Part shown: one piece after another, positions 31,807 through 41,302 of the stretch
Position numbering within the stretch: the stretch's first letter is position 1
Layout of the letters: each line of letters opens with the position of its first letter
From: Deltaproteobacteria bacterium
Lineage (GTDB): Bacteria; Myxococcota_A; Polyangia; Polyangiales; JADJMO01
NCBI GenBank assembly: GCA_022843175.1
Contig: JALHOE010000062.1
Location: 1-42,121, forward strand
DNA length: 42,121 nt
Reading direction: 5' to 3'
The notes under the pieces: model-generated
Databases searched by the model: none
Told to the model about the DNA's origin: nothing
What the model saw: the letters and a program-made list of their open reading frames with translations, nothing else
Made by a program: the position numbers and the translations under genes

Positions 31807-33363
31807 CTACATGCCGGTGACGGTGAGTGTGGCGTTCCAAGAGCAGAAGGGCTGCGGGGGCGTGAGATTGGTCGTCGGGCGCACCCCCGTGGTGTTCGGC
31901 GCGACGACGTCGTGTCCGAACCCGTTGTAGTTGGTGCGCGCCCACTTCGCGCGCGCCCTCGAGGTCTTGAACCTGCACGGCTCCTGCACCCCGGGAATGG
32001 TGCTCAAGCCGCACGCGCCGCACACCGAGTCGCTCGTGCGGTTGGACTTGTACGTCGCGGGATCCGACCGGCAGAGCAGGTACTGCCGGTACTCGGCCTC
32101 GGCGTCGCTGTTCGAGTTGTGCCCGAAGCTACCCGTGATGAAGGGCCCCGACGTCGGCGGATCGCAAGCCGCGGATTTCTGCCCGCCGCCCTCGCAGTGC
32201 GTGAAGCTGTTCGGGTAGTAGGTCGACATGAGGTTGGTGCCACCCTGCGCCCGGACGTACGGGCCATCGGCGCTCGTCCCGTAGTAGCTCAAGACGGACG
32301 TGGGCTTCTTCATCCACGTCGTCCAAGCCGGTGCGGCGAAGCAGCCCGCGATCTCCGTGTTCGCGAGATCCCAGTAGCCGTCCTCGTCCTGGTCCATCGG
32401 GAAGGTGTAGCTGCAGTTGCCGCAGCGCTCGTCGCAGTAGCCCTCCTTCTCCGACTCGAACGCTCGATTGCAGTCGATCGTGTCGAACAGGCGCTGCTCC
32501 GCGGTGTTGACCACGCTGGCGCTCGACACCGCGAGCGGCGGCACGAGCACGAGAGTCCAGACCGGGTCTGCGGTGGCGCTGTCCCTGGGCGCGGTGATCT
32601 CCCCGAGGCCCTGGAGATCGATGGTCCGCCCGTGGTTCGAGATGTCGATCTTGTAGTCGACCTTGACGCTGCAGAACGTACCCGTCGCGCCCGCGGAGAT
32701 CGCGCTGTCGACCAGGGACACCGCGATCCGATCGCGAAGGAGGTTGCGCTTCGCGTGGGGCCAGTTGAGCGCGAGCTGATCGGTCGCCAGCTCATAGAGT
32801 TGCTCGCGGGAGTAACTCGAGAAGGAGCGCTCGGGCGGGGCGGCCAAGCGGTAATCGAACGTCACCGTCAGGCCGAACACGCCGATACCCTGGTGCTCGC
32901 CGTTGCCCCAGGAGTCCGCGACGTTGTAGGCCGTGACCAGGAACTTCCCCACGAACGACTTGCCCGCGCACTTCGAAAGCGAGGTGCAGATCGGCAGGAC
33001 GTAACCATTCGCGTCGCGGTCGTTGCAGGACGCCGTCGGCGTGATCACGTCGGGGCCCGTGTCCGCGTCGACCACATAGGTGTCGTTCGCGTCGGCGTCG
33101 GCATCCGCGTCGGCGTCGGCGTCGTAGCCCGAGTCGCAGAGCAAGCCGCAGCCTCCGCCCCCGCCTCCGCCTCCGCTGCCGTCGAGGACGTCGCCGTCGG
33201 CGTCACCGTCGGGGGCGGCGTCGCCGAGCAGCGGGCTCGCGTTGGTGCCGGTGGTGCCCTCGCCCTCCCGGGCGGGGGGCGAGCACCCCGGGGAGGCGAT
33301 GCTCACGAGAGCCGCGGCGAGGACGGTCAGCGACAGGACGGCGGAGACGCGAAGGAGATGCAT
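31807..33363 (-). CDS. Large lipoprotein with DA/Gly linker and Ca-binding-like motif
   Basis: 518 residues from ATG 33361-33363, with AAAGGA six bases upstream; longer readings lack a signal peptide. The signal peptide ends at IASPGC. A long linker holds a Gly tract (GSGGGGGGGGC) and a DADADADADAND run. The mature part contains a sec-type beta-rich domain and Cys-rich segments (CDERCGNCSYTFPMDQDEDG, CGACGLSTIPGVQEPC). MDQDEDGYWDLANTE resembles the Asp-rich calcium loops of thrombospondin type-3 repeats and of MopE-like myxobacterial proteins. Predicted surface lipoprotein; ligand unknown. Confidence 0.86.
   Translation of the reverse strand: MHLLRVSAVLSLTVLAAALVSIASPGCSPPAREGEGTTGTNASPLLGDAAPDGDADGDVLDGSGGGGGGGGCGLLCDSGYDADADADADADANDTYVVDADTGPDVITPTASCNDRDANGYVLPICTSLSKCAGKSFVGKFLVTAYNVADSWGNGEHQGIGVFGLTVTFDYRLAAPPERSFSSYSREQLYELATDQLALNWPHAKRNLLRDRIAVSLVDSAISAGATGTFCSVKVDYKIDISNHGRTIDLQGLGEITAPRDSATADPVWTLVLVPPLAVSSASVVNTAEQRLFDTIDCNRAFESEKEGYCDERCGNCSYTFPMDQDEDGYWDLANTEIAGCFAAPAWTTWMKKPTSVLSYYGTSADGPYVRAQGGTNLMSTYYPNSFTHCEGGGQKSAACDPPTSGPFITGSFGHNSNSDAEAEYRQYLLCRSDPATYKSNRTSDSVCGACGLSTIPGVQEPCRFKTSRARAKWARTNYNGFGHDVVAPNTTGVRPTTNLTPPQPFCSWNATLTVTGM
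33085..33126 (-). repeat. GCGTCG-type hexanucleotide repeat
   Basis: Near-perfect runs of the hexamer GCGTCG (with one interruption) encode the DADADADADAND stretch in the linker of the 31807-33363 lipoprotein. The run is in frame, so copy changes would only alter linker length. A Gly-coding CCGCCT/CCGCCC run follows at 33154-33180. Confidence 0.75.
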
Positions 33364-33422
33364 CCAGTTCCTTTGGGGCGGAGGCCGGCCGAGCGCTCGG
33401 CTGCAGCTCCCATGCCCATGCC

Positions 33423-33444
33423 TTGCGCGCGAAAATACGCGCAA
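33423..33444. promoter_or_regulatory. Inverted repeat around a -10-like box, upstream of the lipoprotein
   Basis: TTGCGCG (33423-33429) and CGCGCAA (33438-33444) form a 7-bp inverted repeat 60-81 bp before the lipoprotein start at 33363. Read on the minus strand, the spacer contains TATTTT, a possible -10. A GCGTT-CTG-AACGC repeat follows at 33462-33474. The layout fits a repressor-bound promoter, but this is only sequence inference. Confidence 0.35.
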
Positions 33445-33620
33445 ATAAGTGAGCGCGAGTTCGCGTTCTGAACGCCGCTCGGTTCAGACTCCGCACCGCA
33501 GTACAGTTTCTTAAACGCGCCGAGTCGTTCCTCACGCACCCGTCGATCCTCGCGCTGCACGCCAAGTCGAACCAGTCTTCGCCGGTGCGCCGCGACGCTC
33601 TCTGTGAGCTTCTCTGCGTC

Positions 33621-34238
33621 TCAGCGCACCAGACCGCGGGCTCGCGCAGCCTCGACGAACCGATCTTTCGCGAGCTGGAAGCGCTTGCGGAGCCGCCCAC
33701 TCTCTTTGCGGAGGTCCTCGTCGGTGGCGTCCTCACCGAGGAAGACGCGCGCGAGATCGAGCCATGCGAGCTTCTGTTCGAGGCGCAGGATCAACAGCAG
33801 ACGATCCTCCTCCGACAAGGTCGCGCGAAGGGCGTCCAGCTCGCTCTGCGCATGTCGAAGCACGCTCGCGGTCTCGGTCCGAACGCTCGCCGCAAGACGC
33901 TCGATCTCGCTCGCCTGCGAGAGCGGGATCTCGCGCCCCCTCGGGCGGTTGGATCGCCTGAGATCGATCGCTGCGTTGCGCGCGAGGCGAAAGCACCACG
34001 ATCGGAGTGAGCACCGCCAGGCGAATTGATCGAGCGTGGTCCACAGGCGTTCCGCGAACAGCGAGAACGCGTCGCTTCCAGCCTCGGGATCGTCGAGGAG
34101 AGAGGTCAGAAACCGCAGGATTTCCGGCCCGCGCGCGCGGATCGCGAGTGTCGCGGCGGCCGCTGTGTCCGAACGGCTGAGCAGCGCGCGCACCTCTGCT
34201 TCGAGGGGGTCTGCTTCGCGCGCGCTGACCTCGGTCAC
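33621..34238 (-). CDS. ECF-like sigma-70 family RNA polymerase sigma factor
   Basis: 205 residues from GTG 34236-34238. Region 2 is seen at about 52-98: AFSLFAERLWTTLDQFAWRC, SLRSWCFRLARNAAIDLRRS. Region 4 is at about 135-195: ALRATLSEEDRLLLILRLEQ, LAWLDLARVFLGED, SGRLRKRFQLAKDRF. Regions 1 and 3 are lacking, as in ECF factors. No anti-sigma gene is adjacent; instead the divergent gene, 35 bp away, is a transmembrane Ser/Thr kinase. Kinase-linked ECF families are known in which phosphorylation of the sigma factor replaces anti-sigma control (for example EcfP/PknT in Vibrio). Promoters presumably overlap the short gap. Confidence 0.88.
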   Translation of the reverse strand: MTEVSAREADPLEAEVRALLSRSDTAAAATLAIRARGPEILRFLTSLLDDPEAGSDAFSLFAERLWTTLDQFAWRCSLRSWCFRLARNAAIDLRRSNRPRGREIPLSQASEIERLAASVRTETASVLRHAQSELDALRATLSEEDRLLLILRLEQKLAWLDLARVFLGEDATDEDLRKESGRLRKRFQLAKDRFVEAARARGLVR

Positions 34239-34273
34239 GGCGCTAGCGTATCGCGTATCCTTATCCTGCGCAG

Positions 34274-37200
34274 ATGGTCGACGGCTCGCGCGACGATGAA
34301 GATCCGCCGTCGGCGCTGTCGCCGTCGGAGGAGCTCTTGCTCGACGTCGCGCGCCGCCCGCGCGCGTCCGCGGGAGAGGCCGATCTGATCGGTACGTCGT
34401 TCGGTCGCTATCGGGTCACGGAGCTCCTCGGGCGCGGCGGCATGGGCGTCGTCTACCGCGCGTGGGACACGACGCTGTCTCGGTCGATCGCGCTGAAGGT
34501 CCTGCCGACGACGTTCCTCGAGAACGAAGAGCGGCGACGTCGGTTCATGCGTGAAGCGCGCTCCGCTGCGATGGCCTCCGCGCAGTCCATCGCGACGGTG
34601 TACGACGTCGGGGAGATCGACGGTCGCCCGTATCTCGCGATGGAGCTCGTCGAGGGGCGAACGCTTCGCGCGAGACTGCTCGAGGGACGGCTGTCTCCGG
34701 AGGAAGCGCTGCTCGTCGCGCGCAAGCTCGCCGAGGGCCTTGCCGCTGCGCATCGCGCGGGCGTGGTTCATCGGGATCTGAAGCCCGAGAACGTGGTGCT
34801 CGATGCGCATGGCGATCCCAAGATCCTCGATTTCGGGCTCGCCAAGCTGTTCGCCGGCGGGGAGCTCGAGGGCGCCGAGGGCGGCACGGTCGATGGGAAG
34901 ATCCTCGGCACCCCGGCGTACATGTCGCCGGAGCAAGCGAAGGGGCTGCCGGTCAACGCACGTACCGACGTGTTCTCGTTCGGCGTGATGCTCTACGAGA
35001 TGCTCGCAGGCAAACGTCCGTTCGCCGGGCGAACGACCGTCGAGCTGCTGATCGCCATCGATCGTGACGTGCCGAACCCGATCCCCGGGCTGTCTCCTGC
35101 GCTCGAGTCGCTCGTCTCACGCTGCCTGAGCAAGGAACCGAGCGCGCGTCCCGCCGACGGCGCGGCGTTGCTCGCCGACGTCGTCAACGTGGAGCAGCTC
35201 TCCACGTCGACCGCGCTCGCGATCGAGCCGCGCGCGCGAACGAGCCTGCGTGCGGCGATCGGCCTGTTGCTCGTCGCGGCGGTCGCCGGCATCAGCCTCA
35301 CGGTGGCTCGCGTGCGCCGCGTGAATACCGCGCCGCAGGCGCCCGTCGCTCCCGCGTCACCACTCGTCGGCGATGAGACACGGGTCGCGTGTCCGGTGCT
35401 CGCGGTGGAGGGCGTGCAGGAGCCGAGCGGTTGGCTCGGTGCCGCGGCCGCGAGTCGCGCGTGCCGACGGCTCCTTGTGGCGCTCGGTGGTCGCAGCGCA
35501 CGCGTGCTTCTACCTGCGTCGCTCCTCGACCTGCCGCACGCGCCCACGACCGATTTTCCACGCGATCCCTTCGATGCGCCGAGCTCGCGAGCGCGCACGC
35601 TGCAAACGGCCAAAGCGCGCGGCGATGCGGTCCTCGACGGCAAGGTGACCAAGCTCGGCAGCCGCTTGCGTGTCGAGCTGACCCTACGCGCCAGGGACGA
35701 TCGCGTCGTCGCGACCGCGAGCGGCGAGCACGAGACGCTGCTGCGCGCCGTCGTGGACGCGACCGATGGTCTGCTCGGTCCGCAGGCCGTGCCTCTGCGA
35801 ATTGCGTTTCCCGAGCTCGAAGCGGCGGGCGCCACCTCCGACCCACGCGCTGCGCTCGCGCTCGCGGATCTGAGCGAAGCCTGGGACGCGCAGGACGAGC
35901 TCTCGTGGGCGGCCGCGCGTGGCGCTCCCTTTCGCAGCTCCTTGCCGGAGCTCGAACCGATGTTCCTCGCCACCGAGGCGCGCCTTCAGCAGATCGCACG
36001 TCCTCGATTCAGCGGATCGCCCGATGTCAGCTCGCCGCGCGCGCTGATCCTCGCCGCTGCCGCGCTCTCCGACTCGACGACGTCGCGCGAGACGCGCGAA
36101 GCATTTGCTGCCGCGCTCGCCAAGCAGCGCGCACTGGAGACCCGCCCCGCGGTTCGCTCTGCGTACGCGATGGCCGAGGCGAACCTGATGCTTGGTCTTG
36201 GGCGATCGCGCGCCGTGGCGGAGCTGCTGTTGCCGCTCGCAGAGGACGATCCGATCGCGTTTCCGTGGTTCACGCTCGCCCTCGGGGGAATTGGAAATCC
36301 CAACGCCGGCACCTACGCGCGTGCGTTCGAGGCGTGGCAGCCCGAGTCGGTGAACGCGCACCTCAACGTCTCGAAGATCCCCGGGGCGAGCCCGGAGGTG
36401 AAGCTACGCGCGACCTCGCGGGGGTGGCTCCTCTCGCCGACCTCGGGGGACTCGGCGAGTGGCTACGTGACGAGCCTCCTCGCGGTGTCGCGCGTCGAGG
36501 AGGCGCGCGCGGTGGGTGGGCGGCTGCTCGGCTCGTCGGAACCGCGTCTGCGCTGGGTCGGTGCTGCAGGTGTCGCAGGCGCCGAGATCCATGACGGGCG
36601 CATCGCTGCTGCGGCACGTCGCGTCGATGCCGTGATGGACGAGATCGTCACCTACGGGGGAGACACGTATGCAACGCGGGCGGTGATGGGACCGTGGATC
36701 GATACCCATTTCGCGATCGGCGACCTCGACGCGGCGTTGATCCGACTCCTCGACAGGTTCTTCGACCCGAAGGAGCCGCACGCTGTGCTCACGACGCCGA
36801 CGGTCAACGAGCTCCTCGATGCTTGTACGAGGGCGAGCGCCGCCGTGGCTCGGACGTGCGCGACGCGGGTGCGCGCGGTGTTGGATTCCGGCATTGGAGT
36901 GGAGGACGTCACCGACATCGTTCGCGTCCATCTGCGTGGCCTCGAGCGGTTTGCTGCCGGCGATTCGAGAGCGGCGGCGGAAGCATGGCGACCGCTCGTC
37001 GAGCTCCGCAGCGCGAAGCGACAGCTGCCCGTGTCGGTCTTCGACGCCGCCGGCGACCGCGAGCTCGCCGACAAGATCGAGGCGCAGGTCGTGGCCGAGG
37101 CGGGGGCGCCCCACTTCGCGAGCTGGCTGTGCCCGGCTCTGGCCAAGCGAGCGCTCGCACGAGGGGACAGGGCGAGGGCGCGGCTCTTGGCGCAGCGGGT

Positions 37201-37276
37201 GATCGATGCCTTCGGCGCGGTCGACGTGACCATCCCCGTCGTCGCGGAAATGCGGGCGATTCTCGCGAAAACCTAG
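34274..37276 (+). CDS. Transmembrane Ser/Thr protein kinase with helical-repeat C-terminal domain
   Basis: 1000 residues from ATG 34274. Residues 45-300 are a Hanks-type kinase: glycine loop GRGGMG (53-58), Lys75 in IALKVL, HRDLKPEN (166-173), DFG (186-188), GTPAYMSPEQ (212-221). A single transmembrane helix (about 326-345, LRAAIGLLLVAAVAGISLTV) precedes a ~650-residue periplasmic part. That part begins with a possible substrate-binding-like domain (GDAVLDGKVTKLGSRLRVEL, as in FlgO/TolB-like kinase extensions) and continues with TPR-like helical repeats. The kinase is thus cytoplasmic and the sensor external. Divergent from the ECF sigma gene, its probable partner. Confidence 0.94.
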   Translation: MVDGSRDDEDPPSALSPSEELLLDVARRPRASAGEADLIGTSFGRYRVTELLGRGGMGVVYRAWDTTLSRSIALKVLPTTFLENEERRRRFMREARSAAMASAQSIATVYDVGEIDGRPYLAMELVEGRTLRARLLEGRLSPEEALLVARKLAEGLAAAHRAGVVHRDLKPENVVLDAHGDPKILDFGLAKLFAGGELEGAEGGTVDGKILGTPAYMSPEQAKGLPVNARTDVFSFGVMLYEMLAGKRPFAGRTTVELLIAIDRDVPNPIPGLSPALESLVSRCLSKEPSARPADGAALLADVVNVEQLSTSTALAIEPRARTSLRAAIGLLLVAAVAGISLTVARVRRVNTAPQAPVAPASPLVGDETRVACPVLAVEGVQEPSGWLGAAAASRACRRLLVALGGRSARVLLPASLLDLPHAPTTDFPRDPFDAPSSRARTLQTAKARGDAVLDGKVTKLGSRLRVELTLRARDDRVVATASGEHETLLRAVVDATDGLLGPQAVPLRIAFPELEAAGATSDPRAALALADLSEAWDAQDELSWAAARGAPFRSSLPELEPMFLATEARLQQIARPRFSGSPDVSSPRALILAAAALSDSTTSRETREAFAAALAKQRALETRPAVRSAYAMAEANLMLGLGRSRAVAELLLPLAEDDPIAFPWFTLALGGIGNPNAGTYARAFEAWQPESVNAHLNVSKIPGASPEVKLRATSRGWLLSPTSGDSASGYVTSLLAVSRVEEARAVGGRLLGSSEPRLRWVGAAGVAGAEIHDGRIAAAARRVDAVMDEIVTYGGDTYATRAVMGPWIDTHFAIGDLDAALIRLLDRFFDPKEPHAVLTTPTVNELLDACTRASAAVARTCATRVRAVLDSGIGVEDVTDIVRVHLRGLERFAAGDSRAAAEAWRPLVELRSAKRQLPVSVFDAAGDRELADKIEAQVVAEAGAPHFASWLCPALAKRALARGDRARARLLAQRVIDAFGAVDVTIPVVAEMRAILAKT

Positions 37277-37347
37277 GAGGCTTCACATCCGGCGGCGGCT
37301 TCCGTCTCTCCTAACAGGCCACCTCGGCCTGCCATCGGGAGGAGATC

Positions 37348-38940
37348 ATGGCGCATGGTTCAAGCTTGCTCGGGTCGTGTGTGTCGCTCTCACTCGTCCT
37401 GCTCGTAGGGTGTGGAGGTGGCGGCGATGCTGCCGCACCTGCCAACGATGCCGGCGACAGCGGCGTGCTCGATGGCGGCGAAGCCGGCGTCGCGGCGATC
37501 GAGTGGGAGCGCTGTCCCATCATCACGGGCGGCGAGGGCACGGGTGCGTTCTGCGCCACGGTGCCGCTCCCCTTGAACCCCGAAGCGCCCGACGGCGAGA
37601 AGATCGGCGTCTTCGTCAAGCGGATCCCGGCCAAGGAGAAGGCGCGCAGCGCGCTGTGGTTGCTCAACGGAGGGCCGGGGCTCTCGGGCGTTGGCTTGGA
37701 ACCGCTCGGTAAGCTCGCGCTCGACGAGCTGCCCGCGGTCGACGTCTACATCCCCGATCACCGCGGCACGGGTCGATCGTCACGGCTCGGATGCAAGACG
37801 AACGAAGCGCCCGGGAGCGCGAGCGGTGTCGGCATCGCGGCAAACGAGTGGAAACGATGCGCGGCCGACGCGAAGGCGGAGTGGGGTGATCGGCTCCTCG
37901 CGTTCAGCACGACCAACGCCGCGAAGGACGTCGCGGCGCTCATCGATCGCACGCGCGTGCCCGGTCAGTCGGTCTTCGTGCACGGAGCGTCGTACGGATC
38001 GTACTGGGCGCAGCGCTACCTGCAGCTGCGACCGGATGGGGTCGACGGCGTCATCCTCGAGGGGATCGTGCCGCCGGGCTTTCGCTTCACGTCGTACGAC
38101 CAGACCTTCAACGCCGCGGGACAACAGCTCGCGAAGGCGTGTGCGGCCGACGCCTTCTGCAGCGGCAAGATGGGCGCCGATCCGTGGGCGCGGATCGGTG
38201 CGACGCTCGCCAAGCTGGACGGAGGTCACTGCCCTGCGTTGTCCGAGAAGGCACCGGCTCGCGTGCTACTGCGACTCGCCGCTGGCAACGCGGTTTGGGA
38301 TCCCCGGCTGCGACCGCTGGTCCTCGCGCTCTCGTATCGCGCCGAGCGTTGCAACGAGGCGGACGTGAAGGCCCTCAAGTTCCTTTTCGACAAGCTGTTC
38401 TTCAAGGCGCCGCCTCCCGACCTCATCGTCAATTCACCCGTCCTCGCGAGCGTGATCGGGATCTCGGAGCTGTGGCCGAACCCCGGACCCACCGTCCCCG
38501 AGCTCCAGGCCATCGCCGACGCGGCGTACGTGTCACGCGATCTCGGGCCGTACTTCGGGGCTGCCGCGCCGCACTTCCCTCGCTACGAGGATCCGCTCAT
38601 CGGCAAATACCCGACGACCTCGGTCCCGATGTTGATGATGAACGGGACGCTCGACCCGGCGACTCCCCTCGAGAACGTGATCCCCTTTGCCGAGCACTTC
38701 AAGGCGCCGAATCAGGAGCTTGTCGTGTTCCCGGGCGCTACGCACGCGGTGCTCGGTTCATCGCCCACCAAGGACGCGGTGGCGAAGTCGTGCGGCGCGT
38801 TGGTGGTCACGAGCTTCCTCGCCGATCCCAAGAAGCCCGTCGACAAGAGCTGCATCGCCAACATGCGACCGGTCGACTTCACCATCCCGACCGACGCGAG
38901 CAAAGAGTTCCTCGGCGTCGCGGACGCGTGGGAGGAATAG
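37348..38940 (+). CDS. Lipoprotein alpha/beta hydrolase, tripeptidyl-aminopeptidase-like
   Basis: 530 residues from ATG 37348 with a strong GGGAGGAG site four bases upstream. The signal peptide ends in LLVGC (Cys22), then a Gly/Ala/Asp linker. The alpha/beta hydrolase fold has the oxyanion stretch LLNGGPGLSG, the DHRGTGRSS turn, nucleophile Ser215 (VHGASYGSYW), Asp436 (MNGTLDPATP) and His466 (FPGATHAVLG), a complete catalytic triad. The C-terminal third matches TAP-like (tripeptidyl aminopeptidase) proteins. It probably cleaves short peptides or esters in the periplasm or at the surface, in keeping with predatory or scavenging nutrition. Substrate not determined. Confidence 0.92.
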   Translation: MAHGSSLLGSCVSLSLVLLVGCGGGGDAAAPANDAGDSGVLDGGEAGVAAIEWERCPIITGGEGTGAFCATVPLPLNPEAPDGEKIGVFVKRIPAKEKARSALWLLNGGPGLSGVGLEPLGKLALDELPAVDVYIPDHRGTGRSSRLGCKTNEAPGSASGVGIAANEWKRCAADAKAEWGDRLLAFSTTNAAKDVAALIDRTRVPGQSVFVHGASYGSYWAQRYLQLRPDGVDGVILEGIVPPGFRFTSYDQTFNAAGQQLAKACAADAFCSGKMGADPWARIGATLAKLDGGHCPALSEKAPARVLLRLAAGNAVWDPRLRPLVLALSYRAERCNEADVKALKFLFDKLFFKAPPPDLIVNSPVLASVIGISELWPNPGPTVPELQAIADAAYVSRDLGPYFGAAAPHFPRYEDPLIGKYPTTSVPMLMMNGTLDPATPLENVIPFAEHFKAPNQELVVFPGATHAVLGSSPTKDAVAKSCGALVVTSFLADPKKPVDKSCIANMRPVDFTIPTDASKEFLGVADAWEE

Positions 38941-39045
38941 GATCCCCTCTCCGATCTTCACCTCGGACGGCCCGGTGCGTCGCGACGTTTCTGTGAGTCG
39001 TCTCCGTCGCGCGCGATCCGCCAACCCGGATACCATCGCGGAACC

Positions 39046-41295
39046 ATGGGTGGCATCGGCGTTCTCCTTCGATTCGCGAAGCAGCCCGACCAACCCGCGA
39101 AGCGCGAGAGGCTGCACAAGGCGCTGTGGAAACGCATCGAGAAGCGTCTCCGCGGTGCGCTGACCTCGCGGCTGACGCGCAGCATCTTGGACAACTACAT
39201 CGGCGATCAGACCAGCCACTGGTACGAGGAGCCGCTGGACGGGGGCTTCCGGGGCGTGTCGTTCACGTTCCGCGATGGTGGCGACGACTTCCCGATGAAG
39301 TACGCGGCGTATCATTGGACCGATCGCGCGTGCGTCGATCCCGAGGTCTTCGCGGATCTGCAGGAGATCGCCGAGAAGCACGACGCCGAGCTCGAGCCCC
39401 GGGCGTGGTATCCGCCCAAGACCCTCTATTTTCTGCTCGATGACGGCGACGCGCTCGTGGCCGTCTACGGCGACTACCTCGACGTGTGGACGAACGCGGG
39501 CCTGGTCCGCATCGACTTCGCCGAGTGTCCGATCCTCGACTACGTGAGGAAGCTCGTCGCCGAGCAGCGTTGTTTGTGCGAGGTCTGTCGGAAGCCAACG
39601 GACCAGGATCCGGGCCCGCCCCTCGATGCGGAGACGCTCGCCGGCATCGCGTCGGACATCGACGTGCCGGATTCACCCGCGCTGTTCGCACGCCTCGAAG
39701 AGGCGCTCGACGATCCCGACGAGGAGCTGCCCCTCGACGAGATCGCGGCGCTGAGCGGCACGGCGCGGCGGAAAGCGGAGCTGCGGATCGCCATCGCGTT
39801 CGAGGACGACCAGGACGACCTGCGCTTGCCCGTCGGGCTCGCGAAGCTCGGCGCGCGCTGGGCCGCGCCTGTGTTGTTCGGTCCGGCCATCTACAAGTCG
39901 ACGTCGGGTGACGTGCGCGAGGCGTTGCGCGAGAGCCTGCGAACGCTGCTAATCAAGCCACCAGTCATCACGACGGGTGAGCTCCTCGACGTGGATGGTG
40001 TGCCGGTCCTCGTGTTCCACTTCGTCGGCGACTACGTGGGTGAAGCGGACGCGAAACAGATGCGCGCCGATACGGATGCCCTGCTCGCCGCGCATCCCGA
40101 GGCGCAGGGCATGGTCCTCGACGCGACCGAGCTCTCGTACACCTCGGGCGCCGGCCTCGATGACATCGTCCTCAAGGGCCGACCGCGCGTCTGGGCCATC
40201 TCCGACAAGTCGCGCGGCCTCCACGAATTCATCAAGTCCGAGCGCGGGCTGTCGCCCGAGGAGTGGCTGTTCCCCTCCGTGCAAGACGCGATTGCCACGG
40301 TGCGCTCGCGCGTTGTCGACGGATTTGTGCTGCACGCGGCCGACGGAACAACCCCCGTCGAGACCAACTACGTCGAGCCGGGCGGGCGACGCATCGAACG
40401 CGGCAGCGAGGACGACGGTGTGCCGGTGGCTCTCTCGCAGTTCGTCGATCTTCGCGGCCAGCTGATCGAGAGGCTCACGACGTGGCAGGACGGCTCGCAG
40501 CGGCGCGTTCAGTTTCCTCGCCTCGACTCCCTCGGCAACGAGAACGAAGCGTGCCGCGTCGGCGGGCAATTGACCGCGTGGGGCGACACCTTCGTCAAGG
40601 TCGACTTCAATCCCGCCTGGCGAGAGCGGCCGATGCCAACGGACTGGATCGAGCGCCTGGTGGCGCGTCCGAACCTCGTCCGCGTCTCGCTCGACGACAC
40701 CAACGTATCGAGCGCCGAGATCTTGCAGCTGCTCGAGCGGTGCCCTCACCTCGAGGAGCTCTACCTGCACCGGGTGAAGCTCGACGCCGAGCTCTTTACG
40801 TCACCGCTCTTCGGTAGGTTGAGGCGTCTTCAATTGCATGGCGCCGAAACACCGCCGGGCGCCATCGCGCAGCTCGCTGCGTTGCACCCCTGGCTCGTCA
40901 TCGACCCGCCGCCCGTGTTCTCGAGCTGGAGCCGCGTGGTCGACGCGGAGGGCATCGCGATACTCGTCGTGAGCTTTGCCGGCGAGTACACCCCCGACAT
41001 GGCCGCGTCGATGAAGAGCGCGTGCACCACCGGGCTGACCGAACATCCGGACGTGCAGGGCATCGTGCTCGACGCGACGTACCTCCACTACGCGGCGGGC
41101 AAAGAGGTCGACGATCTCGTCCCGGAAGGGCGCCCGTGTGTCTGGGCGGTCTCGCCGCTGTCGCGGGGCCTCTTCCAGCACATCCGCGTCGACAGACAGC
41201 TCGAGCCTCGCGAGTGGCTCTTCCCGTCGGTCGAGGCCGCGATCCTCGAGGTGCGCGCCCGCGTCGTGGACGCGCAAAACGCGCGGCCCGGGTAA
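39046..41295 (+). CDS. Protein with two STAS-like domains flanking a leucine-rich stretch
   Basis: 749 residues from ATG 39046. Residues 1-190 are an unknown domain ending in CLCEVC (Cys176, 178, 181). Residues 308-426 and 628-743 are paralogous: GMVLDATELSYTSGAGLDDI versus GIVLDATYLHYAAGKEVDDL, each followed by GRPRVWAIS / GRPCVWAVS and WLFPSV. The hydrophobic strand, DATxL turn and helix resemble a STAS (anti-anti-sigma) core, though the phosphorylatable Ser is kept only in copy 1 (Ser367) and is Ala or Gly in copy 2. Between them, 531-612 is leucine-rich (LVRVSLDDTNVSSAEILQLL, HLEELYLHRVKLDAELF). No signal peptide. Binding or signalling scaffold inferred. Confidence 0.85.
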   Translation: MGGIGVLLRFAKQPDQPAKRERLHKALWKRIEKRLRGALTSRLTRSILDNYIGDQTSHWYEEPLDGGFRGVSFTFRDGGDDFPMKYAAYHWTDRACVDPEVFADLQEIAEKHDAELEPRAWYPPKTLYFLLDDGDALVAVYGDYLDVWTNAGLVRIDFAECPILDYVRKLVAEQRCLCEVCRKPTDQDPGPPLDAETLAGIASDIDVPDSPALFARLEEALDDPDEELPLDEIAALSGTARRKAELRIAIAFEDDQDDLRLPVGLAKLGARWAAPVLFGPAIYKSTSGDVREALRESLRTLLIKPPVITTGELLDVDGVPVLVFHFVGDYVGEADAKQMRADTDALLAAHPEAQGMVLDATELSYTSGAGLDDIVLKGRPRVWAISDKSRGLHEFIKSERGLSPEEWLFPSVQDAIATVRSRVVDGFVLHAADGTTPVETNYVEPGGRRIERGSEDDGVPVALSQFVDLRGQLIERLTTWQDGSQRRVQFPRLDSLGNENEACRVGGQLTAWGDTFVKVDFNPAWRERPMPTDWIERLVARPNLVRVSLDDTNVSSAEILQLLERCPHLEELYLHRVKLDAELFTSPLFGRLRRLQLHGAETPPGAIAQLAALHPWLVIDPPPVFSSWSRVVDAEGIAILVVSFAGEYTPDMAASMKSACTTGLTEHPDVQGIVLDATYLHYAAGKEVDDLVPEGRPCVWAVSPLSRGLFQHIRVDRQLEPREWLFPSVEAAILEVRARVVDAQNARPG

Positions 41296-41302
41296 GAGAC
41301 TC

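Noticed and set aside
31912-33471. Plus-strand frame opposite the large lipoprotein
   Set aside because: Antisense shadow; the lipoprotein on the minus strand has a lipobox and Shine-Dalgarno.
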